Shown in pieces: positions 1 through 6,019 of a stretch of DNA of 6,019 nucleotides. The DNA comes from Bacillota bacterium (GTDB lineage Bacteria > Bacillota_I > Bacilli_A > RF39 > UBA660): NCBI GenBank assembly GCA_023391185.1, contig JAEWBI010000063.1, forward strand, positions 1 to 6,019, written 5' to 3'. How positions within the stretch are numbered: the stretch's first letter is position 1; each line of letters begins with the position of its first letter. Position numbers and translations under genes: made by a program. Under the pieces are notes generated by a model that was not told where the DNA came from, did no database searches, and worked only from the letters and a program-made list of their open reading frames with translations.

Positions 1-50
1 TATGAAATAAGGTGGTACCGCTATATAAATATATAGTCCTTATATTCATA
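1..50 (+). promoter_or_regulatory. T-box riboswitch, 3' part: antiterminator
   Basis: This is the conserved T-box sequence (AAGGTGGTACCGC, 9-21) with its full antiterminator fold. Helix A1 pairs 7-12 (ATAAGG) with 38-43 (CCTTAT) and can extend with 1-6 to 45-50, leaving A44 bulged. The seven-base bulge TGGTACC is at 13-19. Helix A2 pairs 20-26 with 31-37 (one G-U pair) around the loop AAAT. In this family the bulge TGGN binds the NCCA 3' end of an uncharged tRNA, and N pairs with the discriminator base. Here N is T16, matching discriminator A, which fits tRNA-Tyr but also many other tRNAs. Stem I and the specifier codon lie upstream of the window, so amino-acid specificity is inferred from tyrS downstream. 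Confidence 0.93.
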
Positions 51-62
51 GGAATTTTTTTT
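37..62 (+). terminator. T-box leader terminator
   Basis: This is the alternative fold to the antiterminator. TCCT (37-40) pairs with AGGA (50-53), AT (42-43) pairs with AT (48-49) with T41 bulged, and eight T residues follow (55-62). Bases 37-43 are needed by both folds, so they are mutually exclusive, as expected for a transcriptional T-box. The stem is short and AT-rich. Without tRNA binding, transcription would stop just before the ribosome binding site of the first gene. Confidence 0.75.
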
Positions 63-75
63 GGAGGTAGTAATG
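63..75 (+). promoter_or_regulatory. Shine-Dalgarno site deciding the HAD gene start
   Basis: GGAGG (63-67) followed by five bases and ATG (73-75) fixes the start of the first gene. An in-frame TTG at 61 would add four residues, but it sits at the end of the terminator T-run and overlaps this site, with no ribosome binding site upstream. Confidence 0.88.
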
Positions 76-711
76 GTTAAAATAGAAAGGTTAATATTTG
101 ATCTTGATAATACACTTATATTATGGAAAGATGAATATACAAGTGCATTAAAAGAAACGATGGAATATTTCAAGGTAGATTATGATTATTTATGTATTGA
201 TGCAATTATAGAAAGTCAAGAAACAATACATGACACTATGGATAAACAATTATTTTTAGATGATATAAATAGTTCATGCGGATTAAATCTAACAATTGAC
301 TTTATAGATATGTTTTTAGAAAAACAAAAAGAACTTGCTGAAATAAATGATATAGATTTGCAAGAGACTATAAAATATTTAAGTACTAAATATGAAATAG
401 TTTTATTAACTAATTGGTATACAGATACTCAAATTAGTAGATTAAAGACAGCAGGAATTGCCAAATACTTTAAAGAATTTTATGGTGGTGATATGGGATA
501 TACTAAACCCCATCCTGATAGTTATTTAAGAGCAGTAGGTAACCATAAAGTTGAAGAGTGTATAATGATTGGTGATAGTGATTACTATGATATAAATGGG
601 GCTCTAGCACTTGATATGCCAGTTATACAAGTTGATTTAAAAAATATAATAAATGATAAAAGAAATTATCCAGTTATCAAAAATATAAGAGAACTAATGG
701 ATATATTATAG
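73..711 (+). CDS. HAD-superfamily hydrolase, probable phosphatase
   Basis: The product is a 212-residue cytoplasmic protein with all four haloacid-dehalogenase motifs. Motif I is FDLDNTL, with nucleophile Asp10 and acid/base Asp12. Motif II is Thr113 in LLTNW. Motif III is Lys145 in YTKPHPD. Motif IV is GDSDYYD, with Mg-binding Asp168 and Asp173. The helical region between motifs I and II (about 15-105) is the cap, resembling small phosphatases of the phosphoglycolate phosphatase/YjjG type. These enzymes remove phosphate from small metabolites through a phospho-aspartate intermediate; the substrate cannot be read from sequence. It is first in the T-box operon, and its TAG stop overlaps the deoC Shine-Dalgarno site. 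A role in nucleotide or sugar-phosphate turnover beside deoC is plausible inference only. It appears intact. Confidence 0.9.
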   Translation: MVKIERLIFDLDNTLILWKDEYTSALKETMEYFKVDYDYLCIDAIIESQETIHDTMDKQLFLDDINSSCGLNLTIDFIDMFLEKQKELAEINDIDLQETIKYLSTKYEIVLLTNWYTDTQISRLKTAGIAKYFKEFYGGDMGYTKPHPDSYLRAVGNHKVEECIMIGDSDYYDINGALALDMPVIQVDLKNIINDKRNYPVIKNIRELMDIL

Positions 712-719
712 GAGGAATT

Positions 720-1475
720 ATGGAATTAAATAGTTATATTGATCATACAAACTTAAAAAAAGATGCTCTAATAGAGGATATTGAAAAATTATGTGAAGAG
801 GCGATACAATACCACTTTGCTAGTGTATGTGTATATCCTTATTATGTTAAAGCAGTAAGTGAATATTTAAAAGATACTAATGTTGAGGTATGTACTGTTA
901 TTGGATTTCCAAACGGTCAAAGTACAACAAACACAAAAGTATATGAAGCAATAGATGCAGTTGAAAATGGTGCATCTGAAATAGATATGGTTATAAATAT
1001 ATCAGCACTAAAAAATAAGGATTTTGATTATGTAAAAAATGAAATAGAAGAAATAAGGGATTCTATTGGAGGAAAAGTATTAAAAGTTATTATTGAAACA
1101 TGCTTACTAACTGACGAAGAAATAGTTAAGATGACACAAATATGTAATGATACATTTGTTAATTTTATAAAAACATCAACAGGATTTGATAAAGAAGGTG
1201 CGAATATTCATGTTGTCGAACTTATTAATGCTAATAAAAATGAAGTTCTTGAAATTAAAGCATCAGGTGGTATTAAAGATATAAAAACTGCTGAAGCAAT
1301 GATAAGAGCAGGAGCTACTAGATTAGGTACAAGTAGTAGTGTTAAACTTATGCAAGTAAATGAAGAGGTTTGCAATTGTTTAAATGATAAAAAAGATAAG
1401 TGTTGTTGTGATGAACATGGACATCATCATGAACATACATCTGATCATAAATGTAATTGTAGGGAGGAAAAATAA
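720..1475 (+). CDS. deoC: deoxyribose-phosphate aldolase with Cys/His-rich C-terminal tail
   Basis: The class I aldolase DERA cleaves 2-deoxyribose 5-phosphate to acetaldehyde and glyceraldehyde 3-phosphate in deoxynucleoside breakdown. Family landmarks appear in order: IDHTNLK (7-13), SVCVYP (35-40), CTVIGFPNG (58-66), EIDMVIN with Asp89 (87-93), FIKTSTGF with the Schiff-base Lys151 (149-156), IKASGGIK with Lys180 (179-186), and the phosphate-binding end RLGTSSS (201-207). Asp89, Lys151 and Lys180 correspond to E. coli Asp102, Lys167 and Lys201. The aldolase fold ends near residue 215, where family members of this type normally stop, and residues 218-251 form an extra tail with 7 Cys and 6 His. 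The start is supported by AGGAGG at 710-715. The gene begins 8 nt after the HAD gene and overlaps tyrS by one base (TAATG). The aldolase call is secure; the tail's function is unknown. Confidence 0.96.
   Translation: MELNSYIDHTNLKKDALIEDIEKLCEEAIQYHFASVCVYPYYVKAVSEYLKDTNVEVCTVIGFPNGQSTTNTKVYEAIDAVENGASEIDMVINISALKNKDFDYVKNEIEEIRDSIGGKVLKVIIETCLLTDEEIVKMTQICNDTFVNFIKTSTGFDKEGANIHVVELINANKNEVLEIKASGGIKDIKTAEAMIRAGATRLGTSSSVKLMQVNEEVCNCLNDKKDKCCCDEHGHHHEHTSDHKCNCREEK
1371..1472 (+). other. Cys/His-rich tail of DeoC, possible metal-binding segment
   Basis: These codons encode residues 218-251. Cysteines are at 218, 220, 228-230, 245 and 247; histidines at 233, 235-237, 239 and 243. The rest is mainly Lys, Asp, Glu and Asn, so the segment is probably disordered without metal. 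It is in frame with the aldolase, with no sign of a frameshift. Its last codons also carry the tyrS Shine-Dalgarno site (AGGGAGG, 1461-1467). Similar His- or Cys-rich tails on other proteins (SlyD, HypB, UreE) bind nickel, zinc or copper; applying that here is inference. Confidence 0.8.
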
Positions 1476-2701
1476 TGAAATTATTTGATGATTTAAAATG
1501 GAGAGGTCTTGTTCAAGATATAAGTGAAGATTCACTAATAGATAAATTAAATGAAGGCGGTTTAACTTTTTATATAGGAACTGATCCAACTGCAGATTCT
1601 ATGCATATTGGTCATTATTCTTCTTTCTTAATATCAAAAAGATTAGCTAAAGCAGGGCATCATCCTATTTTGCTAGTTGGTGGAGCAACAGGTCTAATTG
1701 GAGATCCTAAACCAACAGCAGAAAGACCCATGATTTCTAAAGAAGAAGTAGATCATAATTTTAAAGGCTTAAAAGAGCAAGCAGAAAAAGTATTTGGTTT
1801 TGAAGTTGTTAATAATTGGGATTGGACTAAAGATATTAATGTAATTGATTTTTTAAGAGATTATGGTAAATATTTTAATGTTAATTATATGTTAGCAAAA
1901 GATAAAGTAAAGTCAAGATTAGAAAGTGGTATCACTTTTGCTGAGTTTTCATATATGATTTTACAGGCTCTAGATTTTATGTATTTATATGAAAATAGAA
2001 ATTGTACTTTACAAGTAGCTGGCTCAGATCAGTGGGGTAATATTACTTCTGGTATAGAACTAATAAGAAAGAAATTAGGAAAAGAAGCATATGGTATGGT
2101 TATGCCACTTGTAACTGATTCAAATGGTGTGAAATTTGGTAAAACTGAAGGTAATGCTTTATGGCTAGATAAAAACAAAACTTCTAGCTATGAATTATAT
2201 CAATACTTAATTAATTTAGAGGATTCTATGATTATTGAATATCTAAAAAAATTAACTTTTTTAACAAAAGAGGAAATAGAAGAATTAGAGAAAAAACATA
2301 ATGAACATCCAGAATTTAGAGAAGCTCATAAAGCTCTTGCTCATGAAGTTATAACTGACTTACATGGTGAAGAAGAGTTTAATAAAGCTGTTAGAATTAG
2401 TGAGGCATTATTTAGTGGGGCAGTGAAAAAATTAACTTTAGACGAAATAAAAGATGGTTTTAAAGATGTCCCAACTATTGAGATAGATAGTGAATTATCA
2501 ATTCTAGATATACTTGTTAACTACTCTATTTCGTCAAGTAAGAGAGAAGCTAGAGAATTATTAACTGCTGGTTCTATCACTATAAATGATGAAAAGATTT
2601 TGGATGAAAATCAAATAGTAACAAGAGATATGGCAATCGAAAATTCAGTTTTAATTATTCGTCGTGGTAAGAAAAAATATCATATTGTTAAATTTAAATA
2701 A
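1475..2701 (+). CDS. tyrS: tyrosyl-tRNA synthetase
   Basis: This class I synthetase attaches tyrosine to tRNA-Tyr in the cytoplasm and acts as a dimer. Its 408 residues match the usual bacterial length. Visible marks are YIGTDPTADSMHIGH with the HIGH box at 44-47, the tyrosine-pocket segment SYMILQALD with Tyr160, Gln164 and Asp167, the TyrRS signature GSDQWGN (183-189), and KFGKT (220-224), which is the normal TyrRS form of the KMSKS loop. A C-terminal S4 RNA-binding domain spans about 342-405 and binds tRNA. The start ATG shares one base with the deoC stop and has AGGGAGG seven bases upstream, so translation is probably coupled. It is last in the T-box operon and is the gene that best explains the T-box. 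No key residue is missing. Confidence 0.98.
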   Translation: MKLFDDLKWRGLVQDISEDSLIDKLNEGGLTFYIGTDPTADSMHIGHYSSFLISKRLAKAGHHPILLVGGATGLIGDPKPTAERPMISKEEVDHNFKGLKEQAEKVFGFEVVNNWDWTKDINVIDFLRDYGKYFNVNYMLAKDKVKSRLESGITFAEFSYMILQALDFMYLYENRNCTLQVAGSDQWGNITSGIELIRKKLGKEAYGMVMPLVTDSNGVKFGKTEGNALWLDKNKTSSYELYQYLINLEDSMIIEYLKKLTFLTKEEIEELEKKHNEHPEFREAHKALAHEVITDLHGEEEFNKAVRISEALFSGAVKKLTLDEIKDGFKDVPTIEIDSELSILDILVNYSISSSKREARELLTAGSITINDEKILDENQIVTRDMAIENSVLIIRRGKKKYHIVKFK

Positions 2702-2726
2702 AAGGAGTATATCCTTTTATTTTTTT
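2696..2726 (+). terminator. Rho-independent terminator of the tyrS operon
   Basis: TAAAAGGA (2699-2706) pairs perfectly with TCCTTTTA (2712-2719) around the loop GTATA. Weaker A-T pairs extend the stem to 2696 and 2722, and seven T residues run 2720-2726. The left arm includes the tyrS TAA stop codon (2699-2701), so the terminator starts inside the gene. Confidence 0.85.
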
Positions 2727-2734
2727 AATTTTAA

Positions 2735-2771
2735 GGTATAACTAAAAGGAATAGCCTATACCAATATTTTT
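2735..2771 (+). repeat. second hairpin after tyrS, possible backup terminator
   Basis: GGTATA (2735-2740) pairs with TATACC (2757-2762), with an inner CTA/TAG helix (2742-2744 / 2752-2754). A short T-run follows two to four bases later (2767-2771). It could catch readthrough from the first terminator. The stem is short and interrupted, so its role is uncertain. Its loop side repeats TAAAAGGA (2743-2750), identical to the left arm of the upstream terminator. Confidence 0.4.
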
Positions 2772-2772
2772 G

Positions 2773-2819
2773 GGTTTTTATTATAGACTTTTATAATCTT
2801 TTATACTATAATAAAAACC
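2773..2819. repeat. perfect 14-bp inverted repeat upstream of lon, candidate operator
   Basis: The left arm GGTTTTTATTATAG (2773-2786) is the exact reverse complement of 2806-2819, with a 19-bp spacer. No T-run follows the arms on either strand, so it is not a typical terminator. The right arm contains the TATAAT of the predicted lon promoter and the left arm touches its -35 region. A protein bound here could block transcription. It matches neither the CIRCE (HrcA) nor the CtsR heat-shock operator consensus as I know them. Confidence 0.7.
2784..2812 (+). promoter_or_regulatory. predicted sigma-A-type promoter for lon
   Basis: TAGACT (2784-2789, four of six matches to TTGACA) is separated by 17 bases from a perfect TATAAT (2807-2812). 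Transcription would begin near 2819, giving a leader of about 22 nt that just includes the lon ribosome binding site. Other -10-like words nearby (TATAAT 2792-2797, TATACT 2802-2807) have poorer partners, so the exact promoter is uncertain in this AT-rich DNA. Confidence 0.6.
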
Positions 2820-2840
2820 AATTTACGAGGGAGGCGACTT

Positions 2841-5159
2841 ATGAAAATTGACTTACCAGTAATCCTTTTAAAAGGAATTATTTTGCTCCCTAATAATGAA
2901 CTTAAATTGGAAATAGATGGTGCAAGTAGTCACAATATTATTGATATAGCAGAAATGTTTAATAATAATAAAGTTCTAGTTGTAAGTCAAATAAATCCTC
3001 TTGAAGAAACACCAGAAATAAATGAGCTTCCTAGAATTGGTGTAATAGCTAAAATTAATAATAAAATGGAATTACCAAATGGTAAAATAAGAATTGTTTT
3101 AAGTGGGCTTTCTAGAGCAAGAGTATATGAATATCTAAACGCTAGTAAAAATGATAATGTCCTAGAGGCCATAGTAAGTGAGTTAAAACCAGTTGAGCCT
3201 ACCGAATCAGAAAATGAATTATTAGTAAAAAAATTATGCCGAGATGTAGAAAATTATGCTAAGAAAGTTCCTTATATTAGTAATAGTTTCTTTAATGAAA
3301 TGCTTAGCACTAATGATTTATCAAAACTTACTGATATTATTGTGCCTAATTTATCTATTGAATTTGATAGATTAAGGGAATATTTAAATGAAATATCTAG
3401 TACTGTTCGTATGGAAATGATATTGGAAGACATTTATAAAGAAATAGAAATGGTTAATATTGAAAGAGAACTTGATATGAAAGTTCATCTTCAGTTAGAT
3501 CAAACGCAAAGAGAATATATTCTAAGAGAAAAAATAAAACAAATGAAGCAAGAACTTGGAGATATTTCTTCAAAAGATGAAGAATTAAATGATCTAAGAA
3601 ATAAAATGAATGATTTGGATTTGCCAAAAAATATACATGATAAACTTGATAAAGAATTAAGAAAATATGAGATGTTAACTATCAATTCTCCTGAATTAGG
3701 TTTAACACGTTCTTATATAGAGTGGCTTTTAGATTTGCCATGGAATACATATACAAAAGATAATGAAAATTTAAAAGAAGTAAAGAAAAATTTAGATACA
3801 TCACATTATGGAATTGAAGATGTAAAAACACGTATTATTGAATATTTAGCAGTTAAGAAAATGACAAATAGTTTGCGTGGACCTATTATTTGTTTAGTTG
3901 GTCCACCAGGTGTAGGGAAAACTTCATTAGTCTCTAGTATAGCTAGTGCTATCAATAGGAATTTTGTTAAAATATCTTTAGGTGGAGTTCATGACGAAGC
4001 TGAAATAAGGGGTCATCGCCGTACATATTTAGGTTCTGCCCCAGGCCGTGTAATAACTGCTATGAAAAAAGCAAAAAGCTGTAACCCTGTGTTCCTAATA
4101 GATGAGATTGATAAAATAACTTCTGATATAAAAGGTGATCCTGCTAGTGCACTTTTAGAGGTATTAGATCCAGAACAAAATAAATTTTTCAGTGATAATT
4201 TTATTGAAGAAACTTATGATTTATCAGAAGTTATGTTTATAGTAACTGCTAACTATATTGAAAATATACCTGAAGCACTTCGTGATAGATTAGAAATAGT
4301 AGAACTTTCAGGTTATACTGAGTACGAAAAAATGGATATTGCTAAGAAACACTTAGTACCAAAGATTTGTGCTGAACACGGAATTTCTACAAATAATATT
4401 ATCTTTGATGAAGCATCACTTTTAGAAATAATTAGATATTATACTAAAGAAGCTGGTGTCCGTGAATTAGAAAGACAAATTTCTAAAATAGTAAGAAAAA
4501 TTGTTACTTCTATCGTAACTACAAATATAAAGGTTGCAAAACTAAATATAACAAAAGATAATTTAAATAAGTATTTAGGTCATGAAAAATATCATATGGC
4601 TGCACTAAATCAATTTCAAGTAGGTGTTGTAAACGGGCTGGCTTATACTAGTTTTGGTGGTGACACCTTACCAATTGAGGTTAACTATTATAAGGGTAGC
4701 GGAAAATTAGAACTTACCGGTTCACTTGGCACCGTCATGAAAGAATCAGCAAGTATTGCGTTATCCTATATTAAAGCAAATTGTGATAAATTTGGTATTG
4801 ATTATGATATACTATGTAATAGTGATATACACATACACGTACCAGAAGGCGCAGTACCAAAAGATGGTCCTAGTGCTGGTGTTACTCTTACAACTTCTTT
4901 AATAAGTGCATTTACTAATTTAGAAGTTGATAGTAATTTAGCCATGACTGGAGAAATAACACTACGTGGCGTTATACTTCCAATTGGTGGTTTAAGGGAA
5001 AAAAGTATAGGTGCTAATCGAAAGGGGATAAATACTATATTTATACCTAAAGATAATATTAAAGATTTAGAAACACTACCAAAAGAAATAAAGGAAAATA
5101 TAAAATATATTCCAGTAACTAATTATATGGAAATATATAATTATATGAAAAAGGTGTAA
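2841..5159 (+). CDS. lon: ATP-dependent protease Lon (LonA)
   Basis: Lon is a cytoplasmic hexameric AAA+ serine protease that unfolds and degrades damaged and selected regulatory proteins. The 772 residues match the family (B. subtilis LonA is similar in size). The N-terminal substrate-binding domain (about 3-190) begins with the typical LPVILLKG. A charged helical region follows (about 190-300). The AAA+ module has Walker A GPPGVGKT (354-361), Walker B VFLIDEID (417-424), sensor 1 Asn471, arginines in RDRLE (481-485) and sensor 2 Arg541 in GVRELER. The protease domain (about 590-770) has catalytic Ser678 in KDGPSAGV and Lys721 in GGLREKS. The segment after Lys721, SIGANRKG, differs from the common LLAAHRxG form. 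The start has GAGGGAGG at 2827-2834, six bases from ATG. Lon has its own predicted promoter, and the next gene begins one base after its stop. Confidence 0.98.
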   Translation: MKIDLPVILLKGIILLPNNELKLEIDGASSHNIIDIAEMFNNNKVLVVSQINPLEETPEINELPRIGVIAKINNKMELPNGKIRIVLSGLSRARVYEYLNASKNDNVLEAIVSELKPVEPTESENELLVKKLCRDVENYAKKVPYISNSFFNEMLSTNDLSKLTDIIVPNLSIEFDRLREYLNEISSTVRMEMILEDIYKEIEMVNIERELDMKVHLQLDQTQREYILREKIKQMKQELGDISSKDEELNDLRNKMNDLDLPKNIHDKLDKELRKYEMLTINSPELGLTRSYIEWLLDLPWNTYTKDNENLKEVKKNLDTSHYGIEDVKTRIIEYLAVKKMTNSLRGPIICLVGPPGVGKTSLVSSIASAINRNFVKISLGGVHDEAEIRGHRRTYLGSAPGRVITAMKKAKSCNPVFLIDEIDKITSDIKGDPASALLEVLDPEQNKFFSDNFIEETYDLSEVMFIVTANYIENIPEALRDRLEIVELSGYTEYEKMDIAKKHLVPKICAEHGISTNNIIFDEASLLEIIRYYTKEAGVRELERQISKIVRKIVTSIVTTNIKVAKLNITKDNLNKYLGHEKYHMAALNQFQVGVVNGLAYTSFGGDTLPIEVNYYKGSGKLELTGSLGTVMKESASIALSYIKANCDKFGIDYDILCNSDIHIHVPEGAVPKDGPSAGVTLTTSLISAFTNLEVDSNLAMTGEITLRGVILPIGGLREKSIGANRKGINTIFIPKDNIKDLETLPKEIKENIKYIPVTNYMEIYNYMKKV

Positions 5160-5160
5160 T

Positions 5161-5949
5161 ATGTTTAAACAAGAAAAGATTGTAGTACCAAAATTAGATA
5201 AAGTATTATTAGATGAATATCTTGCAATAAAAGAAGCACAAACAGTAATATACAATGACGATATAGCTATTTATTTAGAAAAACCACAGTTTAGAGAGTA
5301 TGTTGAATCAGAACAGTTTATGGAGATTTTAACAGAGTTTGTAGCTAGAAATTATTTAAGTAGAACAATGGATGAAAGTGTTAAACAAAATATCATTACT
5401 ACCATAGATTATTTAAGGTACAATAAGGAATATAAAAGTAGAACTAATAAAAGTGAGTTATTTACAAATATAAATGAGATAATAAGTGTTTTAAACTCTA
5501 TAAGTGACGAGAATAGTATACTTTTTTATAGGGATCAATTTTGCAAAAGAACAGATATAAAAAGAACAGATTTTTTGGATGCAGCTTTTGATGAAAAGTT
5601 TATGAAGAAGCGTATAGCGTCATTAAATTACTCAATAAGTTATGATTTTGAGCCATTATATGATTTATCTCAAGTTGAATTTGAACAAGAATTTATGCAA
5701 GATGTTGTACCTGATAATTTAGTTACACATTATTTCATAAATACATTAAATATATTGTTCTCAGAAATGCCAGGACTTTATAGTGATGAAAGATTTGTTA
5801 ATCGCGCTAAATGGATATTAAAAAACAATATTTTATTAGTAAAAGGCAAGCCTAGTGCATATGAACTAAATGGAGAAGATGAAATTGACCGCGATTTAGT
5901 ACCAAGAACCAAAAAAGTATTAAAAAAAATAAAAAGAATAAGTAGATAA
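5161..5949 (+). CDS. uncharacterised protein co-transcribed with lon
   Basis: I do not recognise a family in this 262-residue protein. It is rich in charged residues, appears mostly helical, and has no signal peptide, membrane segment, nucleotide-binding loop or zinc motif; it has a single Cys (128) and a single Trp (218). The last 14 residues (249-262) are strongly basic, with eight Lys/Arg, which could favour nucleic-acid or membrane-surface contact. The N-terminal part (about 11-115) is acidic and helical; a Tyr/Phe/Asp/Glu-rich segment lies at about 155-182. Its ATG is one base after the lon TAA. Its ribosome binding site AAGGTG (5151-5156) lies in the final lon codons, so translation is probably coupled to lon. 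A terminator overlaps its stop. Being made with Lon suggests, but does not show, a link such as adaptor, substrate or shared stress role. Codon use resembles its neighbours. Confidence 0.85.
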   Translation: MFKQEKIVVPKLDKVLLDEYLAIKEAQTVIYNDDIAIYLEKPQFREYVESEQFMEILTEFVARNYLSRTMDESVKQNIITTIDYLRYNKEYKSRTNKSELFTNINEIISVLNSISDENSILFYRDQFCKRTDIKRTDFLDAAFDEKFMKKRIASLNYSISYDFEPLYDLSQVEFEQEFMQDVVPDNLVTHYFINTLNILFSEMPGLYSDERFVNRAKWILKNNILLVKGKPSAYELNGEDEIDRDLVPRTKKVLKKIKRISR

Positions 5950-5971
5950 TGTTATATTATCTACTTTTTTT
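5940..5971 (+). terminator. Rho-independent terminator of the lon operon
   Basis: AGTAGATAAT (5941-5950) pairs perfectly with ATTATCTACT (5956-5965) around the loop GTTAT. One more A-T pair is possible (5940/5966), and a run of seven T residues covers 5965-5971. The left arm contains the TAA stop codon (5947-5949) of the preceding gene. This is the strongest terminator in the window. Confidence 0.92.
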
Positions 5972-5996
5972 AATATACTTTGATAGGAGGGATATA

Positions 5997-6019
5997 ATGA
6001 AAAAAATAGTACCGTTCAA
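5997..6019 (+). CDS. start of an unidentified gene, cut by window end
   Basis: ATG at 5997 is preceded by AGGAGG (5985-5990) with a six-base spacer, an excellent initiation site. Seven full codons read MKKIVPF before the window ends, too few to assign a family. The gene follows the lon-operon terminator by about 25 bases. I see no convincing promoter in that gap, so it may depend on readthrough or on a promoter inside the preceding gene. Confidence 0.75.

Noticed and set aside
61..72. Start of the HAD gene at the upstream TTG (61), adding four residues
   Set aside because: The TTG lies at the end of the leader terminator T-run and overlaps the Shine-Dalgarno site. ATG at 73 has GGAGG at proper spacing, and MVKIERLIFDLDNT is the usual compact HAD beginning.
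1413..1436. Short DNA repeat (GAACAT twice) in the deoC tail as a repeat element or CRISPR-like unit
   Set aside because: There are only two six-base copies, explained by repeated Glu-His codons in the tail; there is no array structure.
1380..1589. Minus-strand open frame of 69 codons across the deoC/tyrS junction
   Set aside because: It lies opposite two clear genes, and its Met-, His- and Phe-rich translation is the complement of the deoC tail and tyrS start. No ribosome binding site supports it.
2702..2840. CIRCE or CtsR heat-shock operator before lon
   Set aside because: Neither TTAGCACTC/GAGTGCTAA nor the GGTCAAA direct repeats are present; only the unrelated AT-rich palindrome is seen.
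2987..3685. Two 61-codon minus-strand open frames inside lon
   Set aside because: Both are antisense to intact, strongly conserved lon coding sequence and have no initiation signals; they are chance frames.
5974..5979. TATACT as a -10 box for the gene starting at 5997
   Set aside because: No acceptable -35 element lies 16-18 bases upstream, where the terminator hairpin sits, and transcription from it would start inside the Shine-Dalgarno site.
1..6019. Recoded genetic code (TGA as tryptophan)
   Set aside because: All tryptophans in the identified proteins are TGG, and none of the complete genes has an in-frame TGA, so the standard code explains everything.

Overview
The window is a compact, AT-rich stretch with every gene on the + strand, apparently from a low-GC Firmicutes-type bacterium (Bacilli, Clostridia or a mollicute-related gut lineage). 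Four things point there: a T-box leader, strong purine-rich Shine-Dalgarno sites, A/T-ending codons with many AGA arginines, and short hairpin-plus-T-run terminators. About ten tryptophans across the genes are all TGG, and all five complete genes end in TAA or TAG with no internal TGA. This argues against Mycoplasma/Spiroplasma-type recoding. I cannot name a species.

Region 1 (1-2726) looks like one T-box-controlled operon. Bases 1-62 hold the 3' half of a T-box riboswitch: a complete antiterminator with the bulge TGGTACC, a competing terminator hairpin and a T-run. It is followed by a HAD-family phosphatase (73-711), deoxyribose-phosphate aldolase deoC (720-1475) and tyrosyl-tRNA synthetase tyrS (1475-2701). 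The genes are separated by 8 nt and then overlap by 1 nt, and a terminator overlaps the tyrS stop codon. The leader most likely senses uncharged tRNA-Tyr, but Stem I with the specifier codon lies outside the window. The DeoC protein carries an unusual C-terminal tail of about 34 residues with 7 Cys and 6 His.

Region 2 (2727-2840) is a 114-nt intergenic region with unusual structure: a second hairpin, then a perfect 14-bp inverted repeat (2773-2786 / 2806-2819) overlapping a plausible promoter. This may be an operator for the downstream protease gene.

Region 3 (2841-5971) is a second transcription unit: a full-length LonA ATP-dependent protease (2841-5159) and, one base after its stop, an unrecognised 262-residue protein with a basic C-terminus (5161-5949). 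It ends in a strong terminator overlapping the stop codon. A third unit begins at 5997 with a good Shine-Dalgarno site, but only seven codons are visible.

The core enzymes are ordinary. The points worth pursuing are the metal-ligand-rich DeoC tail, the placement of HAD and deoC genes under a presumed Tyr T-box, the palindrome at the lon promoter, and the unknown lon-linked protein. I found no mobile element, CRISPR array, tRNA or rRNA gene.
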